This document shows positions 53,952 to 63,044 of a stretch of DNA of 64,000 bases, one piece after another. Location: assembly GCF_033366695.1 (NCBI RefSeq), contig NZ_JAOBTQ010000001.1, positions 310,001-374,000 of the forward strand, read 5' to 3'. The notes below the pieces were generated by a model. That model saw nothing but the letters and a program-made list of their open reading frames with translations. It made no database searches and was not told the origin of the DNA. Position 1 is the stretch's first letter, and the number at the start of each line of letters is the position of its first letter. The position numbers and the translations under genes are program-made. Origin of the DNA: Streptomyces sp. SCL15-4 (GTDB lineage Bacteria; Actinomycetota; Actinomycetes; Streptomycetales; Streptomycetaceae).

Positions 53952-55871
53952 ATGACCCAGCTGCGAGCTTCGGAGACCTCCCTGCCGTCCTCCGCGGCCG
54001 ACGCCCGCCACAGGCAGCCGTACGACGACGCTCCGGCAGCCTTCGAGGACCTGACCGACCCAGACGGCACGGTCCCGGACGAGCTGGCACACGCGCTCTT
54101 CGACCGCAACGACCGGACACGGCTGCACGGTACCTGGCAACAGCTCGTCGCCGCCAAGGAGTTCCGTCACCGCCCCGACCTCACGGAGGCCGAACTCGTC
54201 GCCCTCTCCTACGAGCGGCTGCACCTCGTCAACGCCGCCGTCGACGGCGACGCTTCCCTCCTGGCCCAGGACCCGGCCCTGCTGGCGAGCCTGCACGAAT
54301 GGACGGCGATCGTCGACGGCGGCGGCAGCCTGTGCACCGTGGCGAGCATTCACTACAACCTGTTCCTCGGCAGCCTCTTCGACCACGACGGCGCGGCCGG
54401 CCGGGACCTGTCCGACTTCACGTCGCTGCGACGCACGGGCACCTTCCTGTGCACCGAACTCGAGCACGGCAACGACGCCTCGGCGCTGGAGACCACCGCC
54501 ACCTTCGACCCGCACACCGCCGGATTCGTCCTGCGCACCCCGCACCCGGGCGCGCAGAAGTTCATGCCCAACACCAGCACCACCGGCGGCCCGAAGACCG
54601 CCGTGGTCAGCGCGCGGCTCCTGATAGACGGACAGGACCAGGGCGTGTTCCTGTTCCTGACACCGCTGAGCGACGAGCACGGGCTGCTGCCGGGGATACG
54701 GGTGCGCCGGCTGCCGATGCGCAGAGGCGCACCGGTGGACCACTGCCTGACCTCCTTCGATGACGTGCGACTGCCCAGAGAGGCGCTGCTGGAGGCGGAG
54801 CACGGCAGGATATCCGCGGACGGGACACTGCACAGCACCCTGGGCAACCGCCGTAAGCGGTTCCTGCGGGCCATCGGCCGGGTGACCATGGGCAAGCTGT
54901 GCATGAGCGGCGCCGCCGTCGGCGCCTCCCGGGCCGCGCTGGCCATCGCCGTCCGCTACGGCGAGCACCGTCTGGTGAGCGGACCGCGCGCCGGGCAACG
55001 CATCCCCGTCAACGCCCACCGCAGCCACCACGGCAGGCTCCTGCGATCGGTCGCCACGGCGTACGCCATGACCTTCCTGCACCGTTCGGTCGTCTCCCGC
55101 TTCGTGCACCGGACCGACGAGGACCGGGACGAAGTGGAGCGGCTGGTCGCCGTCGCCAAGGGCTGGATCACCTGGCAGGCCCGTGACATCACCGCCGAGT
55201 GCCGGGAACGCTGCGGTGCGCAGGGGCTGTTCTCGGTGAACGCGCTGTCCGACTTCTCCCCGTACGTCGAGGGCACCATCACCGCGGAGGGTGACAACCT
55301 CGTCATCTGGCTGAAGGCCGCCGCCGAGATGGTCTTCGGGTACGACAGCACCCCGGCGAACCCCGGCTCGCCCGCGCAGGGTTCGCTGACCGATCCGCGC
55401 TGTGTGCGGGACCTGCTGGCCTGTGCGGAGACCATCTGGCAGAAGCGCGCCCGCGCCGGACTGCGCCAAGGGCCCGCCAAAGACCCCGTCGGCCGCTGGA
55501 ACGCCGCTTCCACCGCGGCGTTGGAACTGGTCTCGATCCACGCCCGCGTGCGGGCCGCCGACGCCTTTCTCAGCGCGGCGGCGGACACGGGCGCACCGGT
55601 GGCCCGGAAACTGCTGGAACGAATATGCCTGCTGTTCCTGCTGCGGGAGATCGGCCCGTACACCGGCGACCTGCTGGCCGCCGGCCACATGTCCAGCGCG
55701 CAGGTCCGCCGGCTTCCGGAGGTGCTGGAGGCGGTGGTGGCCTCGCTCGCCCCTCACATGAGGACGCTCGTCGACGCCTTCGACCTGCCCGCCGAGTTCC
55801 TTGACGGGATTCCCATCGCCAACGGCGACTGCGTCCCTCTGGCCGACTACACCGGCGGCCCGGATGCCTGA
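53952..55871 (+). CDS. Acyl-CoA oxidase-like flavoprotein (Aco-type)
   Basis: A 639-residue flavoprotein with the acyl-CoA dehydrogenase/oxidase fold. Mid-protein FLCTELEHGNDASALETTA and the FAD-contacting NTSTTGGPKTAVVSA are seen, followed by the helical C-terminal domain with CRERCGAQGLFSVNAL and YVEGTITAEGDNLV, as in plant-type acyl-CoA oxidases. Aco of S. avermitilis, needed for avenolide synthesis, has this size and this divergent position beside avaR1. The likely role is alpha,beta-desaturation of the acyl-CoA precursor of a butenolide hormone. The ATG at 53952 follows GGAGAGGGCC. A hairpin follows at 55940-55964. Confidence 0.9.
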   Translation: MTQLRASETSLPSSAADARHRQPYDDAPAAFEDLTDPDGTVPDELAHALFDRNDRTRLHGTWQQLVAAKEFRHRPDLTEAELVALSYERLHLVNAAVDGDASLLAQDPALLASLHEWTAIVDGGGSLCTVASIHYNLFLGSLFDHDGAAGRDLSDFTSLRRTGTFLCTELEHGNDASALETTATFDPHTAGFVLRTPHPGAQKFMPNTSTTGGPKTAVVSARLLIDGQDQGVFLFLTPLSDEHGLLPGIRVRRLPMRRGAPVDHCLTSFDDVRLPREALLEAEHGRISADGTLHSTLGNRRKRFLRAIGRVTMGKLCMSGAAVGASRAALAIAVRYGEHRLVSGPRAGQRIPVNAHRSHHGRLLRSVATAYAMTFLHRSVVSRFVHRTDEDRDEVERLVAVAKGWITWQARDITAECRERCGAQGLFSVNALSDFSPYVEGTITAEGDNLVIWLKAAAEMVFGYDSTPANPGSPAQGSLTDPRCVRDLLACAETIWQKRARAGLRQGPAKDPVGRWNAASTAALELVSIHARVRAADAFLSAAADTGAPVARKLLERICLLFLLREIGPYTGDLLAAGHMSSAQVRRLPEVLEAVVASLAPHMRTLVDAFDLPAEFLDGIPIANGDCVPLADYTGGPDA

Positions 55872-55939
55872 ACCGGAAGGCACCGCACGGGCGAGGTGAC
55901 CCGGAATGGGCCGGACCGGTGAGGCCGTCTCGTGTCCGG

Positions 55940-55964
55940 CCACGGCCGGGACCTTCGGCCGTGG
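55940..55964 (+). terminator. Hairpin behind the oxidase gene
   Basis: Perfect 8-bp arms CCACGGCC and GGCCGTGG with a 9-nt loop lie 69 bp after the oxidase stop; flanking CCGG/ACCGG extends the stem with a mismatch. Confidence 0.6.
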
Positions 55965-56460
55965 ACCGGTGAGGCCGGCGACCGCGACCGGCTGCTGAGC
56001 GGCCCTTCGGTTTCCGGCACGGTCGTCTGCGGATGGCACCGAACCGGAGAGCGGGCCAGGGCCGCCACCATGCACGGCAAGGCCGCCGCGAAGGGCGCCG
56101 CCGGGCCGGGCTTCGCGCTGTGCTGATGCCGTGGTCACGGGCGACACGGTGGGCTTCGGGGGCCGATTCGGTCAGCGGGCGCGGCCACGGCCCGTGCGTG
56201 TGGCGGGCGCGTGGTGGCGGGCGCCAGACCTCGGGAACCGTCTGCCGTCGTCGCGGCCTGCAAAGGCCGGATGGCGGGGGTACGACGGGCCGACCGCGCT
56301 CGCCGTCCGGCACCGGGTGGACAGCGGCGCCCCGAGCCGCTCCTCCGGCTGCCTGTCAGCCGCCCGGCCGCGCGGGTCGGGTTGGTCGGCCTTCCTCCAC
56401 CTCTCCTCGGTGTCCGGCCGCTCGGGGTCGCCGCCACCGGACTCGTCCCGCTACATGGAG

Positions 56461-56480
56461 AAAACCAACCGAATGGGCGT
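56461..56480. promoter_or_regulatory. ARE-like half-site before the ATP-grasp gene
   Basis: AAAACCAACC at 56461-56470 is identical to the first ten bases of the receptor ARE at 53681; the second half (GAATGGGCGT) is divergent. It lies about 125 bp before the ligase start in an A/T-richer patch that probably includes its promoter. Confidence 0.45.
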
Positions 56481-56594
56481 CATTTACTGGCGCTCTTCGT
56501 AAATCGGGTCTCATAGCCTTGAGTCCGGCATCCGATGCGTACGGGGCCGTCGTTGCCGCCCAGCACCCACATGAACGAGGCAGAGCGCTTCCAT

Positions 56595-57992
56595 ATGACT
56601 GATCCCGGTTCGACGAAGATCCTGATCTACGCGTTCAACTACGCGGACCGCATGCTGGAGGAGGTTCCCTATCTGCGGTACTCGGCCGAACGCAGCCTGT
56701 GTTTCCTCGGGGATCTGCGCGACCCGGGCACCCGGATGGTGGTGATCACCGCGGAGGCCGTCGACCCCTACACCCTCGACTACCACCTGCGGGAGGTCCT
56801 GCGCTTCGACGAGCGGACCTTGGACGACGTACGGCGGAGGCTCACCCTGCTGACCCCGGCCTCGCGCGCGGCCCGCCCGCTGGACTCGCTGGCCGTGGAG
56901 GACGAAGCGCTGGTCGAGACGTTGCGCCGGACGGTCTCCGAGCGGCCCGCGGGCGTCATCGTGAACTTCTCCGCGTCTCCCGCGACGGACGAGCTGGGCC
57001 GGCGGACCGGCGCGGCGCCCGAGGAGGGCGGCCATCCCTTCGTGGCCCGGTGGGGCGGCAAGGGCGGAGGCAAGGAGATCTGCCTGCGCGCCGGGGTCGC
57101 GGTGCCCAAGGGCACCTCCGAGGTGCTGCACAGCGAGGAGGAGGTGGTCGAGGCGATCCACCGGCTCTCCCACGGTACGGCTCCCGCACGCCGCGCCATG
57201 GTCAAGCTCGCCCCCATCACCTGGGCCGCCTCGATCGGCAACGTCCTGATCGACTGCGAGAGACTCCGGCACACCGGCGACCTGCTCGCGTCGGCCGAGG
57301 TGATCCGGCTCCCCGCCGGCGAGTTCCGCCGCGAACTGGCCCGACACGGCGCCATCGTGGAGGAGTTCATCGACGAGGTCACCGACTCCCCGAGCGGCCT
57401 CGGCCGTGTCGAACGGGACGGAACCGTACGGGTGATCGCCTGTCACGACCAGGTGCTGACCGGCGGCCAGTACTGGGGCTGCCGCTTCCCGTGCGACGAA
57501 CGGTGGCGGCCGGCCATCGTGGACGCGGTGCGCCGGAGCGGCGAGGTGCTCTCCGGGCTCGGCCACCGCGGCACCTTCGGCGTCGACTTCGTGGTCACCG
57601 GGGAACGCGGGCTGCTCGCGGTCGAGATCAACCTCCGCAAGGTCGGCCCCAGTCATGTGATCCGCTGCGCCGAGGCGCTGGTGGGAGCGCGGGTCGGGGC
57701 GGACGGCATGCTGCGCGGTACCGACGGCCGTCCGGTGTACTACACGCACGGACGGCTGCTGGAGCCGGAGACCCTCGGCAAGCTCAATCCGCGCGCGGCG
57801 GTCGAACGGCTGCGCTCGGAAGGGCTGTTGTACCGCCACGACACCGGCGAGGGCGTCGCCCTGCACGTCCTCGGCGCCCTCAACGCGTGCGGTTTCGTGG
57901 AACTGACCGCGCTCGCCCACGCGCCGGGTGCCGCGGACGACTACTCACGGGCGGCGCAGGCGGTGCTGACCGGGCCGGACCCGGCCGCATGA
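56595..57992 (+). CDS. PGM1-like ATP-grasp peptide ligase
   Basis: A 465-residue ATP-grasp ligase related to PGM1 of pheganomycin biosynthesis, which joins non-proteinogenic amino acids to peptides. An N-terminal pre-ATP-grasp region (ILIYAFNYADRMLEEVPYLR) is followed by the ATP-grasp core: VARWGGKGGGKEICL, AMVKLAPITWAASIGN (phosphate lysine), VEEFIDEV, then GTFGVDFVV and LLAVEINLRKVGPSH (metal-binding Glu/Asn). The ATG at 56595 is chosen; an ATG at 56571 is possible and neither ribosome site is ideal. It is followed by a 2OG oxygenase in the same direction. Together with the aminotransferase, it suggests incorporation of an unusual amino acid. Confidence 0.88.
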   Translation: MTDPGSTKILIYAFNYADRMLEEVPYLRYSAERSLCFLGDLRDPGTRMVVITAEAVDPYTLDYHLREVLRFDERTLDDVRRRLTLLTPASRAARPLDSLAVEDEALVETLRRTVSERPAGVIVNFSASPATDELGRRTGAAPEEGGHPFVARWGGKGGGKEICLRAGVAVPKGTSEVLHSEEEVVEAIHRLSHGTAPARRAMVKLAPITWAASIGNVLIDCERLRHTGDLLASAEVIRLPAGEFRRELARHGAIVEEFIDEVTDSPSGLGRVERDGTVRVIACHDQVLTGGQYWGCRFPCDERWRPAIVDAVRRSGEVLSGLGHRGTFGVDFVVTGERGLLAVEINLRKVGPSHVIRCAEALVGARVGADGMLRGTDGRPVYYTHGRLLEPETLGKLNPRAAVERLRSEGLLYRHDTGEGVALHVLGALNACGFVELTALAHAPGAADDYSRAAQAVLTGPDPAA

Positions 57993-58445
57993 CTCGGCGG
58001 ACCGACGCACGGCAAGCCGGCGCGGACCGGGTGCACCGGGCGCCGGGCCCATGCCACCGCCGCCCCCCGGCGCCGTCGACGGCGTCCCGGAAGACCTCCA
58101 GGATCAGCACCGGACCTTCGACGTCCACCGAGACCCGCAGCAAGTCCCGCCCGATCCCTCAGGGCCCGGTTCCTCTGAGAGGCGGGCGCATCCGGCGCTG
58201 CCGGAGATGTTTTCCGGCCATCCTGTCCGGGTGGGAAACCGAACGTTTCCGGCCGACTCCGCGGGCCGCCTGCGCCTCAGGCGGTCGGCATCTCCGCCGC
58301 CGTCCGGCTTGTGAGCTGGACCCGGCCCTCTCCCGCCTCGTCGGCGGGCGCCGCGAACCGGCCTGTCCGGCCCTTACTTCGACGGAACGTGTCGCTGTAC
58401 TATGACACCTCTTGCTGCGACTTCGACTTCAGTATCGGAGGCGAG
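57993..58445. other. Spacer before the 2OG oxygenase
   Basis: A 453-bp spacer. The last 70 bp contain an A/T-richer patch with a -10-like TACTAT (58397-58402). The oxygenase frame is open upstream to a GTG at 58386. No other gene is visible. Confidence 0.45.
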
Positions 58446-59249
58446 ATGTCCGGCGCGACACATGATCCGGTGTTCCCCGCCGTGGAGGCGGTGGCCTTCA
58501 CCCGGCAGCACATCGACGACCTGGCGGCCGGGCTGCTCGGCACCGTCCGGGTACCCGGCTTCTTCGGCCGGCCGGCGCTCGACACCATGCTGACCTCGTT
58601 GCACCGGATCCCGGTCGTCAGCTTCGACCTGGACCGCATGCAGCATCCGATGGCCAGGTTCGGTACCGCGCTCAACGACTACCGCACCCCCGAACTGGCC
58701 CTGGACGCCGGTCGCTACTGGCACGACGCCGACACCGCACGGCGCCAGTGGGCCGAGATCCGGATGACCCCCGACCCGTTGGAGCTGGCCCTGGACGCCC
58801 TCGGCCGGGCGTGGGGCGTGCGCCCCGTACCCGCCACCGTCGGCGGCCGGCCCGCCTTCGTCGGTATGCTGCGCGAGGTCAACGACGGCACCTTCATCCA
58901 CTACGACGACATCAACCGGGAATACCGCGGCGGGCTCTTCGACCAGAAGGTCGTGGCCCAACTGGCGTTCAACGCCTGGCTGACGGCCCCACTCGAAGGC
59001 GGCACCACCACCGTGTGGCGCCACCGCTGGGAACCCGCCGACGAGGACCGCCGACACGGCTACGGCTTCCAGCCCACCGCGGTCGAGAACGACCCGTACG
59101 TCACGCTGTCCCCGACGGCCGGCGACGCCCTGCTGTTCAACGCGAACAACTACCACATCGTGCGCCCCAGCGCCCCGGGCCAGCGGCGGATCGCCCTCGC
59201 CTGCTTCCTCGGCATCACGGCCGGCGGCGAACTGGTCATCTGGTCCTGA
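58446..59249 (+). CDS. 2-oxoglutarate/Fe(II)-dependent oxygenase
   Basis: A 267-residue double-stranded beta-helix oxygenase that would hydroxylate, desaturate or cyclise a substrate with O2 and 2-oxoglutarate. The iron triad is seen as His152 and Asp154 in TFIHYDDIN and His237 in NANNYHIVRPS, with the 2OG-binding Arg in QRRIALACF. The ATG at 58446 follows GGAGGCGAG. It lies 453 bp behind the ATP-grasp ligase on the same strand, a common pairing in pathways that build hydroxylated amino-acid peptides. The substrate is unknown. Confidence 0.9.
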   Translation: MSGATHDPVFPAVEAVAFTRQHIDDLAAGLLGTVRVPGFFGRPALDTMLTSLHRIPVVSFDLDRMQHPMARFGTALNDYRTPELALDAGRYWHDADTARRQWAEIRMTPDPLELALDALGRAWGVRPVPATVGGRPAFVGMLREVNDGTFIHYDDINREYRGGLFDQKVVAQLAFNAWLTAPLEGGTTTVWRHRWEPADEDRRHGYGFQPTAVENDPYVTLSPTAGDALLFNANNYHIVRPSAPGQRRIALACFLGITAGGELVIWS

Positions 59250-59456
59250 CCGTTCGCCCTTCGGCCTCCGCGCCTCACGGTCGGCCACGGACCGGCGGAT
59301 CCGCATCTCGGTGGCGCCCGGGCGACGGCTCGGTCCTTGGGCGTGTCGGAGGTGGCAGGGCCTCGGTGGTCAGGGTCTGGTCGTGGCCGGAGCGCACCAT
59401 TTCGCCGTGGTTGATGCCATTGGTCCGCACGACCCGTACGCCCTCTTCGAGGCGTC

Positions 59457-59492
59457 GGACACCCGCGAGGGTGTCCGGCACCGACCGGTGCC
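59457..59492. terminator. Two tandem hairpins between convergent genes
   Basis: GGACACCC-GCGA-GGGTGTCC (59457-59476) is directly followed by GGCACCG-AC-CGGTGCC (59477-59492). They lie between the convergent oxygenase and GH43 genes, fitting a bidirectional terminator. Confidence 0.7.
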
Positions 59493-59540
59493 TGCCATCA
59501 CCAGGGTGGTGTCGCCGCATCCGTCGGGGAGACGACGTGG

Positions 59541-61181
59541 TCAGGGAGCGGTCACCTCGAACCGCGTGACGCGGACGGAGCCGCCGAGTGCTCCGGTGGT
59601 GTAGTTGAAAAGGGCGTAGCGGTAGCCCATGAAGAACTGCCAGGCGTTGTTCAGGGTGAACGCGGGCCCGAACGGGATGAAGTTGGTGCCGTCGGTGCTG
59701 TAGGAGAACCTGGCGGTGCGGTTCGCGCCGGGGGTGATGTCGGCTTTCGCCCGCAGCCAGATCCGGCCGCCCGAGACGTTGGCGCTCGCTCTCACGGCTC
59801 CGGTGCCGGTGGTGTTCCAGTTGGAGTCCATGGTGAGACCGTCGACCATGACCACGCGGGTGCCGCCGCTGTCGCGCATGAGCCCGACGCAGGCGGAGGA
59901 GTCCCGCAGCAGGGCCAGACCCGCCCGGTCCCCGTCCCGCATTCCCGAGTACTCCACCAGTGCCGTCGCGGTGGAGGTGGGCCCCGGAATGCGGTGGGTG
60001 AGGGTGTTGCGGGCCCAGTACAGGTCGCTTGTGACGGTCGCGGTGCGCAGCGTGAGACCGTTGCCCACCGACCACTTGCTGTTGTCGGGGTTGTGGTTCC
60101 ACTCCCATTTCGGCGCCAGGGACGTCCCGGTGAAGTAGTCCACGCCCGTCATCGGCTCGACGGCGCGGGGCGGCGTGGGAACGGCGGGGGCCGGATACGA
60201 GCTTCCCCAGGCGTTGTTGACGAGCTGCACCGTGGGCCAGCCGTCGGACGTCCAGGTGACCGGGGCCAGGACGGGGATGCGGCCGCCGGGATAGGCGTCG
60301 ACGAACGCCATGTAGTACCACGCCCCGTACTGTGTCTGGACCAGTCCGCCCTGGTGCGGAACCCCTCCCCCGCCGACCGGGCCGGGCAGGTCGAGCAGCA
60401 CCTGCCTCAGCGTGTAGGGCCCGAAGGGGCCGCTCGTCGACTTCAGGACGTACTGGCCGTTGGCGGGACGCGTCAGGAAGATGTAGTAGTTGCCGTTGAT
60501 CTTGTAGAAGCGGGAGCCTTCCAGGGTTCCGATGCTCGACGGAGTGCTGAACACCTGCTGGGTGCGGACCTGGGTACGGCCGTCCGCGGAGAGTTGCGCC
60601 ACGTTGATCGTGGTGTTGCCGTAGGCCACGTACAGGGTGTCGTCGGTGTCGACGAGCATGCCCGCGTCGTAGTAGGCGGTGCCGATCGTGGTCAGCCGGC
60701 TCCAGGGGCCCTCGACGGCGGTCGCCGTGTACAGGTAGGTTCTGGCGAAGTCGATCTGGCCCACCCAGTAGAACGTCTTGTTGGACGGACGGTAGGCCAG
60801 TGACGAGGCCCAGATGCCGCGGACGTAGCCGCGGGCGCCGTTGAGGTCGTATTTCGAGCCGAAGTCCAGGACCGGCACGGAATGGCCGGCGAACTCCCAG
60901 TTCACCAGGTCGTAGGAGCGCAGGATCGGCGCGCCGGGCGAGTAGTGCATGGTCGAGGCCGAGCAGTAGTACGTGTCGCCGACCCGGATGATGTCGATGT
61001 CCGCGAAGTCCTGCCAGAGCACGGGGTTGGTGTAGGTGGCGGCGAGGGCCGGGGCAGGTTCAGCGGGCTGCGCGGCGGACGCCTGCCCGGCCGTCGCGGT
61101 GTGCAGCACGCCTCCCGCCACCAGGCCGGTGCCCGTGGCGAGTACGGCACGACGATTCACTGGTTGACGAGACCATGACAT
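59541..61181 (-). CDS. Secreted glycoside hydrolase family 43 enzyme
   Basis: A 546-residue exported enzyme. The twin-arginine signal VNRRAVLATG is followed by a hydrophobic stretch and ASAA cleavage region. The five-bladed propeller begins YTNPVLWQDFADIDIIRVG with the catalytic Asp, continues with the pKa-modulating Asp in YYDAGMLVDTDDTLYVAYG and the catalytic acid Glu in GTLEGSRFYK. A C-terminal beta-sandwich (about 355-546) resembles the DUF1349/xylosidase accessory domain. The likely substrate is xylan or arabinoxylan oligosaccharides. The ATG at 61181 follows AAGGAGCCTATCC. A dyad ATGTT-N3-AACAT lies 70 bp upstream and may bind a sugar repressor. Confidence 0.92.
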   Translation of the reverse strand: MSWSRQPVNRRAVLATGTGLVAGGVLHTATAGQASAAQPAEPAPALAATYTNPVLWQDFADIDIIRVGDTYYCSASTMHYSPGAPILRSYDLVNWEFAGHSVPVLDFGSKYDLNGARGYVRGIWASSLAYRPSNKTFYWVGQIDFARTYLYTATAVEGPWSRLTTIGTAYYDAGMLVDTDDTLYVAYGNTTINVAQLSADGRTQVRTQQVFSTPSSIGTLEGSRFYKINGNYYIFLTRPANGQYVLKSTSGPFGPYTLRQVLLDLPGPVGGGGVPHQGGLVQTQYGAWYYMAFVDAYPGGRIPVLAPVTWTSDGWPTVQLVNNAWGSSYPAPAVPTPPRAVEPMTGVDYFTGTSLAPKWEWNHNPDNSKWSVGNGLTLRTATVTSDLYWARNTLTHRIPGPTSTATALVEYSGMRDGDRAGLALLRDSSACVGLMRDSGGTRVVMVDGLTMDSNWNTTGTGAVRASANVSGGRIWLRAKADITPGANRTARFSYSTDGTNFIPFGPAFTLNNAWQFFMGYRYALFNYTTGALGGSVRVTRFEVTAP

Positions 61182-61698
61182 GGATAGGCTCCTTGTGTCG
61201 TCGGGCGGCCGGGACTGGAGGGGCGAGTCGCCACGCCCCTGTGCGTTCGATGTTTCGAACATGCTTCGGGTGATCGGACGGTAAGGATCGTAGAGAGCAC
61301 CCGGGGTCCGTCAACCCCTCTGCATCATTCGATGGATGCGCCGAAATAATTCGAGCCGCCGGACAGCGCCGGGTCCGCCACCGCGTCAGCCGCGCCCCAC
61401 CTCGGACGCCGACACTTTCCTCCTGCTCAAGCCCTTGCGGCCCGGGCGCGGTCGCTCCTCGCCCGCGGCAAACGGCGCAGCGCGTCGGCCGTTGAGCCTC
61501 ATGCTCGTCGCTGACCGACCGCGTTGACTACCGCGTCAGATCGGCGACACAATCGCTGACACCGACGGTCGTTTCCGTTGGGATCGCTGGGGCTCCTCCC
61601 TGTGCGCCGCCCGTGAAGCCGCCGGCAGGCCGGTGAGGGACGGCACTGTTCAGCACCCTGGGGGCGCGGCCCGACGGGTCGCCTCGTAGGCTTCCCCC
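61182..61698. other. Divergent spacer between GH43 and carbonic anhydrase genes
   Basis: A 517-bp stretch with the GH43 operator candidate at its left side and the carbonic anhydrase promoter at its right; no gene is visible. Confidence 0.5.
61250..61262. promoter_or_regulatory. Candidate operator ATGTT-TCG-AACAT before GH43 gene
   Basis: A perfect 5-bp dyad with 3-bp spacer, overlapped by a second dyad GTTCG...CGAAC (61245-61260), lies about 70 bp upstream of the GH43 start. LacI-type sugar repressors often use such sites. Confidence 0.4.
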
Positions 61699-62346
61699 AT
61701 GGCTTCCATCCCTGTCTCCCCTGCTCAGGCACTCGACGCCTTGCTCTCCGGAAACAAGCGCTTCGTTTCCGGAACCCCGCACCACCCCAACCAGGACGCC
61801 GCGCGGCGGGCCGAACTCGCCCCGGCCCAGAAGCCCTTCGCGGTCCTGCTGGGATGCTCCGACTCCAGGTTGGCCGCCGAGATCATCTTCGATCAGGGCC
61901 TGGGTGACCTGTTCGTGGTCCGCACCGCCGGCCATGTCCTGGGCCCGGAGGTTCTGGGCAGCATCGAGTACGGCACCAGCGTGCTGGACTGCCGCCTCGT
62001 CGTGGTCCTCGGACACGACTCGTGCGGCGCGGTGGCGGCGGCCCGCGCCGCCGTCGAGGACGGAGCGTCGGCGGGCGGATACGTCCGCGACGTCGTCGAG
62101 CGCGTCACCCCCAGCGTGCTCGCCGCCCGCGCGGCCGGCCGCACCGAGGACAGCGACGTCATCGACACCCACATCGAGCACACCGTCGATCTGCTCCTGG
62201 ACCGCTCCCGCGTCCTGGCCGACCAGGTCGCCTCCGGCCAGACCGCCGTCGTCGGCCTCGCCTACCGGCTCGCCGAAGGCAGCGCCCGGCTCGTCACCGC
62301 CCACGGCATCCCGGACGCGGCCGCATCCACCGCGCACGCCGGCTGA
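61699..62346 (+). CDS. Beta-class carbonic anhydrase
   Basis: A 215-residue zinc enzyme that interconverts CO2 and bicarbonate. The metal ligands appear as Cys in LLGCSDSR (with the catalytic Asp-Arg dyad), and His and Cys in VLGHDSCGAV. FVVRTAGHV and GSIEYGTSVLDC between them are family-typical. The length is normal and no signal peptide is present, so it is cytosolic. The ATG at 61699 opens the frame. A strong bidirectional hairpin follows at 62381. Confidence 0.95.
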   Translation: MASIPVSPAQALDALLSGNKRFVSGTPHHPNQDAARRAELAPAQKPFAVLLGCSDSRLAAEIIFDQGLGDLFVVRTAGHVLGPEVLGSIEYGTSVLDCRLVVVLGHDSCGAVAAARAAVEDGASAGGYVRDVVERVTPSVLAARAAGRTEDSDVIDTHIEHTVDLLLDRSRVLADQVASGQTAVVGLAYRLAEGSARLVTAHGIPDAAASTAHAG

Positions 62347-62380
62347 TCACTCACCCGGCTGAACCCACCACGACAGCAGC

Positions 62381-62407
62381 CGCGGCGCGCGGACTCCGCG
62401 CGCCGCG
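62381..62407. terminator. Bidirectional terminator, perfect 13-bp stem
   Basis: Arms CGCGGCGCGCGGA and TCCGCGCGCCGCG around a single C lie between the convergent carbonic anhydrase and HTH genes. Confidence 0.75.
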
Positions 62408-62566
62408 CACGTGTTCATACGTCGGGGCCGAAAGGTGAGGCCGGCCACCGCGCTTGACGACAACGACCGCGGCGGCCGGTGCCGGGCCGGACTCAGGACA
62501 GCGCAAGACGGCGATGGCCCTCTCCGTCGCGCCATGCCCAAAAGCGCCTTGTGCCTGGCCGACGTC

Positions 62567-62815
62567 TCACACCGGGTGGCCCGCGTGCACGACGGTCCGA
62601 CGTCCCCGGCTCGCCGCCAGTACCTCTGGCAGCGGCAACGACAGCGCCCGGGCCAGTTCCGTGAGTTCTTCCCGCGTCGGGCGGATCGGCCCGTCGGCTC
62701 CGTCTTCGATAAACGCCTTGACGCGCGGGGCGCGGATACCGGTGGTGTAGGCGATCGCCTCGGCACTCAGGCGCTGCCGGCGCAGCGCGTGCGCGAGCAA
62801 CTCGGCCAGTTCCAT
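62567..62815 (-). CDS. Small XRE-like helix-turn-helix protein
   Basis: An 82-residue protein that is almost entirely one HTH domain (LAHALRRQRLSAEAIAYTTG, then RVKAFIEDG and REELTELARAL). The ATG at 62815 follows GAGGAGGGCGGACA, a strong ribosome site, and is preferred over the longer open frame. It is likely a DNA-binding regulator of unknown targets; it stands alone. Confidence 0.82.
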   Translation of the reverse strand: MELAELLAHALRRQRLSAEAIAYTTGIRAPRVKAFIEDGADGPIRPTREELTELARALSLPLPEVLAASRGRRTVVHAGHPV

Positions 62816-63044
62816 TGTCCGCCCTCCTCTAGCTCTTCCGGCCGGTCCGGCCGCGCACGGCCTTGGACGCTGCCCCGCGCCGGCCGGCTGCCCGGACTCA
62901 TGTGTCACGTATGCCCGGTCTGCGCTGTGGCATGAGCCGCGGTCCCGGCCGACCCACCGGTGCCGGAGCCGGGACACCTGCGTGCGTCCGGTGCCGGAGC
63001 CCGTTGGCGATTCATCCGGCTCCCCTGCCCGCGCGCCTCGCCGG

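Larger units (their letters stand above)
55872..56594. other. Spacer between oxidase and ATP-grasp gene
   Basis: A 723-bp non-coding stretch, containing a terminator hairpin at 55940-55964 and, at 56461-56470, an ARE-like half-site. No gene with supporting features is visible. Confidence 0.55.

Noticed and set aside
56455..56502. A 15-codon ORF starting MEKTNRMGV upstream of the ATP-grasp ligase, considered as a leader or precursor peptide
   Set aside because: It lacks a ribosome site and overlaps the ARE-like element; nothing suggests that it is translated.
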